Source of the DNA: Ideonella_A intermedia_A
GTDB lineage: Bacteria; Pseudomonadota; Gammaproteobacteria; Burkholderiales; Burkholderiaceae_C
NCBI GenBank assembly: GCA_943370175.1
Contig: CALRPU020000007.1
Span: 62,001-126,000 of the forward strand
Direction: 5' to 3'
Length of the DNA: 64,000 bases
Shown here: positions 60,191 to 64,000 of the stretch, in pieces
How positions within the stretch are numbered: the stretch's first letter is position 1
How the letters are laid out: each line of letters begins with the position of its first letter
Translations under genes and position numbers: made by a program
Notes under the pieces: model-generated
The model's input: the letters and a program-made list of their open reading frames with translations, nothing else
Told to the model about the DNA's origin: nothing
Database searches by the model: none

Positions 60191-61671
60191 GCCTGGGTGC
60201 GAGCACTGAAGTTCAGATCGACCTGCCCGGCGCCGCTCCCGCCGGGCTGGCAACGACCACAGGCCCCGCGGACACCCCGGGCAAAGCGCCCTTCGGGCGA
60301 GGATTGGCGTGGTTGGCGGTGGCTTGTGTCGTGGTGATTGCCGCGGGCACGCTGTTGTGGCGCGGCCCGCTGAAGGCCGCCGTTGGCGGCAACGCCGGCC
60401 TGAATGCGCCCATGGCGTCCGCCAACGCCACGGGGGCGGCGGCCGCCGGTTCCGATGGCACGGGCGCGGCGCCAGGCAGCGACGCCCGCGCTCAGACCAG
60501 CGGCGTCCCCGCGGGCGGCATGACGCGGGTGGACGACCTGCTGGCGGCGGCCCAATCCAGCGCGTCGTCCACCGACGCCCGCCTGCTGCGGATCTACGGC
60601 CTGATCGCCACCGGGCAGGCCCAGCAGGCGCTGAACGAAGCTTCCCGCCTGGCGTCCGACCTGCCCAACTTCGGGCTGGCGCAGCTCGTCTATGCCGACC
60701 TGCTGACGACCCAGACCCAGCCGACCGAAGAGTTTGCCGCGCCTCGGGCCAAGCTCCGGGCCGAGGCCGCCGACCGCCTGCGCGAGCTGGTGGCCGAGGC
60801 GCGCGCACGGGTCGCGGCAGCCGGGCGACGCCCACCGCCGGGCGCGGTGCCATCCCAGTTTGTCCGGCTGGACCCGTCGGTGCGGCATGCCGTGGCGGTC
60901 GACATTTCCAACTCGCGCCTGTACGTGTTCGAGAACACGGCGGCGGGCCTGGTGCTGAAGCGCGACTACTACAGCTCGGTGGGCAAGCTGGGCATGGCCA
61001 AGCAGGTCGAAGGCGATCTGCGCACCCCGTTGGGCGTCTACTTCGTGACGGGCCGCATCTCCGACGCCCGCCTGCGCGACCCGGCCCTGGACGACCGTTA
61101 CGGCGCCGCAGCCTTGGCGCTGAACTACCCCAACCAATACGATCAGCTCAAAGGGCGCACGGGCAGCGGCATCTGGCTGCACGGCGTGGCCTCGTCGCTG
61201 TTCAGCCGCGCGCCGCTGGCCACGGACGGCTGCGTGGCGCTGTCCAACCCCGACTTGCTGGACGTCACCCAGTTCATCGAGCGCCAGGAAACACCCATCC
61301 TGATCGCCGAGCGCATCGAATGGGTGGCGCCTGGCGCGGCGGTCGAGCGGCATACTGGCTTCCTGAAGACCTTCGAGGCCTGGAAAGCGGCGCGGCGCAG
61401 CGCCGATGCCGACGCGCAGCAGCGTTTCTACGCCGCCGATGGCAAGCTGGCGAACGGCAACGACGCCCCGCGCGCGGATCGGCGGCGCACCGCGGTGAGC
61501 GCGGGCGACGTTGAAGGCGTGTCCGTGCTGTCCTGGCGCGACGACCGCGACGTGGTCGTGGTCACCTTCACCGAGTCCAACCCCAGCGCCGGTCGTCCCC
61601 GCCTCAAGCGCCAATACTGGCTGGAGCAAGCTGGCGCCTGGCAAGTGATCTACGAAGGCAGCCTCGGCTGA
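60187..61671 (+). CDS. L,D-transpeptidase (YkuD family) with NTF2-like C-terminus
   Basis: A 494-aa protein from a GTG start overlapping the previous stop (GTGA). One TM (about 42-58) anchors it in the inner membrane. The YkuD domain begins near AVDISNSRLYVFEN and has GIWLHG (His332) and the catalytic motif TDGCVALSN (Cys349). The C-terminal part (VSVLSWRDDRDVVVVTFTE...QYWLEQAGAWQVIYEG) resembles the same NTF2/Cds6-like domain. It would make 3-3 cross-links or attach proteins to peptidoglycan. Confidence 0.87.
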   Translation: MSLGASTEVQIDLPGAAPAGLATTTGPADTPGKAPFGRGLAWLAVACVVVIAAGTLLWRGPLKAAVGGNAGLNAPMASANATGAAAAGSDGTGAAPGSDARAQTSGVPAGGMTRVDDLLAAAQSSASSTDARLLRIYGLIATGQAQQALNEASRLASDLPNFGLAQLVYADLLTTQTQPTEEFAAPRAKLRAEAADRLRELVAEARARVAAAGRRPPPGAVPSQFVRLDPSVRHAVAVDISNSRLYVFENTAAGLVLKRDYYSSVGKLGMAKQVEGDLRTPLGVYFVTGRISDARLRDPALDDRYGAAALALNYPNQYDQLKGRTGSGIWLHGVASSLFSRAPLATDGCVALSNPDLLDVTQFIERQETPILIAERIEWVAPGAAVERHTGFLKTFEAWKAARRSADADAQQRFYAADGKLANGNDAPRADRRRTAVSAGDVEGVSVLSWRDDRDVVVVTFTESNPSAGRPRLKRQYWLEQAGAWQVIYEGSLG

Positions 61672-61709
61672 GCCCCTTCGCCTTCCTTTTGAACCTCAGC
61701 ACCTGAACC

Positions 61710-62210
61710 ATGAGCACCCAAGTCGAACTGCACACCAACCACGGCCTGATCCGCATCGAGCTGGCCGAGGCCGAGGCGCCCGTCAGCAGCGCCAACTTCA
61801 TCGCCTACGTGAAGGCCGGGCACTACGACGGCACCGTCTTTCACCGCGTCATCAAGGGATTCATGATCCAGGGCGGTGGCTTCGAGGTCGGCATGAAGCA
61901 AAAGCCCACGGGCGAGCCCATTGCCAATGAGGCCGACAACGGCCTCAAGAACGACCACTACACGTTGGCGATGGCGCGCACCTCCGACCCGGATTCGGCC
62001 ACCGCCCAGTTCTTCATCAATGCCACCAACAACGACTTCCTGAACTTCCGGGCGAAGAACGCCAGCGGCTGGGGTTATGCCGTGTTCGGCAAGGTGGTGG
62101 CCGGCACCGAGGTGGTGGACGCCATCGAGAAGGTGCGCACGGGCCGCAAGGGTTTCCACGACGACGTGCCGCTGGAAGACGTGGTGATCGAGCGCGCCGT
62201 GCTCGTTTGA
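61710..62210 (+). CDS. ppiB: cytoplasmic peptidyl-prolyl cis-trans isomerase B
   Basis: A 166-aa cyclophilin without a signal peptide (MSTQVELHTNHGLIRIELAEAEAP). FHRVIKGFMIQGGGF and TLAMARTSDPDSATAQFFINATNNDFLNF show the active site. The sequence is clearly paralogous to the exported cyclophilin 4 kb upstream, so the cluster holds both a periplasmic and a cytoplasmic copy. It lies 38 bp after the transpeptidase gene. Confidence 0.95.
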   Translation: MSTQVELHTNHGLIRIELAEAEAPVSSANFIAYVKAGHYDGTVFHRVIKGFMIQGGGFEVGMKQKPTGEPIANEADNGLKNDHYTLAMARTSDPDSATAQFFINATNNDFLNFRAKNASGWGYAVFGKVVAGTEVVDAIEKVRTGRKGFHDDVPLEDVVIERAVLV

Positions 62211-62238
62211 GGCGGGTTCGAACGACTGCAGCTCGGCC

Positions 62239-63075
62239 GTGACACCCACCCCCACCACCGGCGACAGCCCGGTCGCCGCCACGGCCCAGCTTCCGGTGTT
62301 CTGGGAGGTGCAGGCGCCTTCGTCATGGAGCCGCATTGACTTCATCAGCGACCTGCACCTGAGCGAAGACCGGCCGGCCACCTTCGAGGCCTTTCGCAAC
62401 CACCTCTGCCACACCGACGCAGAGGCGGTCTTCATCCTGGGCGACTTGTTCGACGTGTGGGTGGGCGACGACAGCCGGCACGACGGCTTCGAAGCCCGCT
62501 GCGTCGACGTGCTCGCCGACGCCGCGGCGCGCCGCACCATCGCCTTCATGCCCGGCAACCGGGATTTCCTGGTGGGTGTGGAAATGCTGCGCGCCTGCGG
62601 TGTGATGGCGCTGGCAGACCCGACGGTGCTGCTGGTGTTTGGCAAGCGGCTGATGCTCAGCCACGGCGATGCGCTGTGCCTGTCCGATGAGGTTTACCAG
62701 CAGTTCCGCCAGGAAGTGCGCAGCCCGAAGTGGCAACGGGAATTTCTGGCCCTGCCCCTGGCTCAGCGCCAGGAGCGCGCCCGCATGATCCGGGCCGAAA
62801 GCGAGCGGCGCAAGCGCGAGATTTCACGCGGCGACTGGGCCGACATCGACCCGGCGACCGCCGTGCGCTGGATGCACGAGGCCGGCACGCCAGTGCTGAT
62901 CCACGGCCACACCCACGCCCCGGGCAGCGAACCCCTCGCACCCGGCTTCATCCGCCATGTGCTGACCGATTGGGAACTGGACGACCCGCGTCACCCGCCG
63001 CGCGCCGAGGTGCTGCGCTGGCAAGCGAGCGGGCCCCAGCGCCGACCGCCGGCGCGCGCGGACGGGGCGGGCTGA
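62239..63075 (+). CDS. lpxH: UDP-2,3-diacylglucosamine diphosphatase
   Basis: Lipid A synthesis, hydrolysing UDP-diacylglucosamine to lipid X at the inner face of the membrane. The 278-aa metallophosphoesterase starts at a GTG and has an N-terminal extension of about 30 residues. The Mn-binding motifs are complete: DLHLSED, GDLFDVWVGDD, GNRDFLVG, LSHGDALC and HGHTHAPG. The C-terminal tail (PQRRPPARADGAG) is extra. It is 28 bp after ppiB, a known pairing in Burkholderiales. Confidence 0.93.
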   Translation: MTPTPTTGDSPVAATAQLPVFWEVQAPSSWSRIDFISDLHLSEDRPATFEAFRNHLCHTDAEAVFILGDLFDVWVGDDSRHDGFEARCVDVLADAAARRTIAFMPGNRDFLVGVEMLRACGVMALADPTVLLVFGKRLMLSHGDALCLSDEVYQQFRQEVRSPKWQREFLALPLAQRQERARMIRAESERRKREISRGDWADIDPATAVRWMHEAGTPVLIHGHTHAPGSEPLAPGFIRHVLTDWELDDPRHPPRAEVLRWQASGPQRRPPARADGAG

Positions 63076-63105
63076 GCCACCTGGCCCCGCCGGGTCCACA
63101 GCACC

Positions 63106-63900
63106 ATGGGACTGTTCGGGCGCCTGGGCGCGGCCATCGCGCAGCACCGTGAGCAACGCGTGCTGACGCACCGCGCCATCCCGGAGGCCTTGTGGCTGGA
63201 CTGCACCGCGCGCCTGCCCTTCGTGGCCCAGCGCAGCGCGGAGGATCAAGCGGCCTTGCGCCGCCTGAGCACCTTGTTCCTCGCGCAAAAGGAATTCACC
63301 GGCGCCGGCGGTCTGGTGCCGCGCGACGACATCGCGGTCACCATCGCCGTGCAAGCCTGCTTGCCGATCTTGAAGCTCGGGCTGGGCTGTTACCGCGGCT
63401 TCGTTGGCATCGTTTTGCACCCGGACGAGGTGGTGGCGCGCCGCGAGGTCATCGACGACGACGGCGTGGTTCACGAATACGACGAAACCCTGAGCGGCGA
63501 AGCCATGGCGGGCGGCCCGGTGATGCTGTCATGGCGCGATGTGGACGAGGCCGGTGTGACCGCCGACTGGGCCTACAACGTCGTCATCCACGAGTTCGCA
63601 CACGTGCTCGACATGAGCGATGGCGTGGCCGACGGCACGCCGCCACTGGGATCGGTGGCGGCCCAGCGCGCCTGGAAGCGCCAACTGACTCAAGCGTACG
63701 AGGACTTCTGCCGCCGGCTCGACAGCGACCCGCGCGAGCCGGTGATCGACCCTTATGGGGCAGAAGCGCCCGAAGAGTTTTTCGCCGTGGCGACGGAAGC
63801 CTTCTTTGTCGCGCCACGGGCGCTCAAAAAAGAAAACCCTGGCCTGTACGAGCTGTTGGGCTCGTACTACGGCCAGGATCCGGCGCTGGTCGTGGGCTGA
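63106..63900 (+). CDS. mtfA: MtfA-type zinc peptidase (M90 family)
   Basis: A 264-aa cytoplasmic metallopeptidase. The HEFAH motif (His162, Glu163, His166) and the surrounding NVVIHEFAHVLDMSDG are diagnostic, and PYGAEAPEEFFAVATEAFF gives the downstream Glu ligand region. In E. coli MtfA binds the repressor Mlc and affects glucose PTS expression; whether that holds here is unknown. It lies 30 bp after lpxH. Confidence 0.92.
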   Translation: MGLFGRLGAAIAQHREQRVLTHRAIPEALWLDCTARLPFVAQRSAEDQAALRRLSTLFLAQKEFTGAGGLVPRDDIAVTIAVQACLPILKLGLGCYRGFVGIVLHPDEVVARREVIDDDGVVHEYDETLSGEAMAGGPVMLSWRDVDEAGVTADWAYNVVIHEFAHVLDMSDGVADGTPPLGSVAAQRAWKRQLTQAYEDFCRRLDSDPREPVIDPYGAEAPEEFFAVATEAFFVAPRALKKENPGLYELLGSYYGQDPALVVG

Positions 63901-63915
63901 TCGCCTGAACCGACG

Positions 63916-64000
63916 TCAGGCGGTGGCGGCCTCGGCCTTCGGTTTGTCGATTTTCTTGGCGGGCTGAATGTCCAGGACCACCTTGTCGTCGGCGTCGAGG
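63916..64000 (-). CDS. C-terminal end of an unidentified gene (truncated by the window)
   Basis: A minus-strand frame from the window edge to TGA at 63916-63918 encodes DADDKVVLDIQPAKKIDKP and then an Ala/Glu-rich end. The codon use fits a real gene and the frame is convergent with mtfA. It is too short to identify. Confidence 0.5.
   Translation of the reverse strand, partial: LDADDKVVLDIQPAKKIDKPKAEAATA

Overview
The window is high-GC (about 70%) DNA from a betaproteobacterium of the order Burkholderiales, probably a Sphaerotilaceae or Comamonadaceae relative. This follows from the protein families, the codon use, and familiar gene orders such as ompR-envZ, ispD-ispF and cysS-alkA-accA-tilS-lysC-tRNA-Ser. 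No species-level call is possible without a search.

Chromosomal left part (1-29.3 kb). It holds the N-terminal part of a RelA-type (p)ppGpp synthetase, an alpha/beta hydrolase, 3-hydroxybutyrate dehydrogenase, a SIMPL-domain protein, ompR-envZ, ispD-ispF, mfd, serB, an EamA exporter, an RraA-like protein, a META-domain lipoprotein with a TraB/GumN protein, and an aromatic amino-acid block: an Lrp-type regulator divergent from hpd, then phhB and phhA. A CPA2 antiporter, a TPP-enzyme/MFS pair with a divergent AraC regulator, nadA-nadC, a ComFB-like protein and a PAS histidine kinase follow.

Integrated region (29.3-51.36 kb). Two site-specific elements sit in tandem at the 3' end of tRNA-Ser(GCT), whose intact gene is at 51345-51437 on the minus strand. 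Element E1 (about 29.34-37.12 kb) has its own integrase next to the inner junction, short repeated arm-type motifs at both ends, an IS3-family (IS407-like) insertion with 4-bp target duplications, a second tyrosine-recombinase-like gene, and one conspicuous AT-rich cargo gene. That gene encodes an 823-aa protein combining an N-terminal PD-(D/E)XK nuclease-like domain with a P-loop NTPase and is a candidate single-gene anti-phage defence system. Element E2 (about 37.12-51.36 kb) is phage-derived. All its genes are on the minus strand and tightly packed: integrase, small early genes, two HTH proteins, a replication initiator with six 17-bp iterons inside its gene, a DnaC-like loader, SSB, a tape measure protein, a tail/neck-type protein and a DUF5681-like protein. 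No terminase large subunit, portal or capsid gene is recognisable, so E2 is either a decayed prophage or a satellite-like element with its own replication module.

Chromosomal right part (51.4-64 kb). lysC, tilS, accA, a 3-methyladenine-DNA glycosylase and cysS run on the minus strand. A plus-strand, translationally coupled envelope operon follows: periplasmic PpiA, a TPR protein, a FimV-like protein and an L,D-transpeptidase, the last three sharing an NTF2/Cds6-like C-terminal domain. Then come cytoplasmic PpiB, LpxH and the MtfA-type peptidase. The C-terminus of an unidentified minus-strand gene lies at the right edge.
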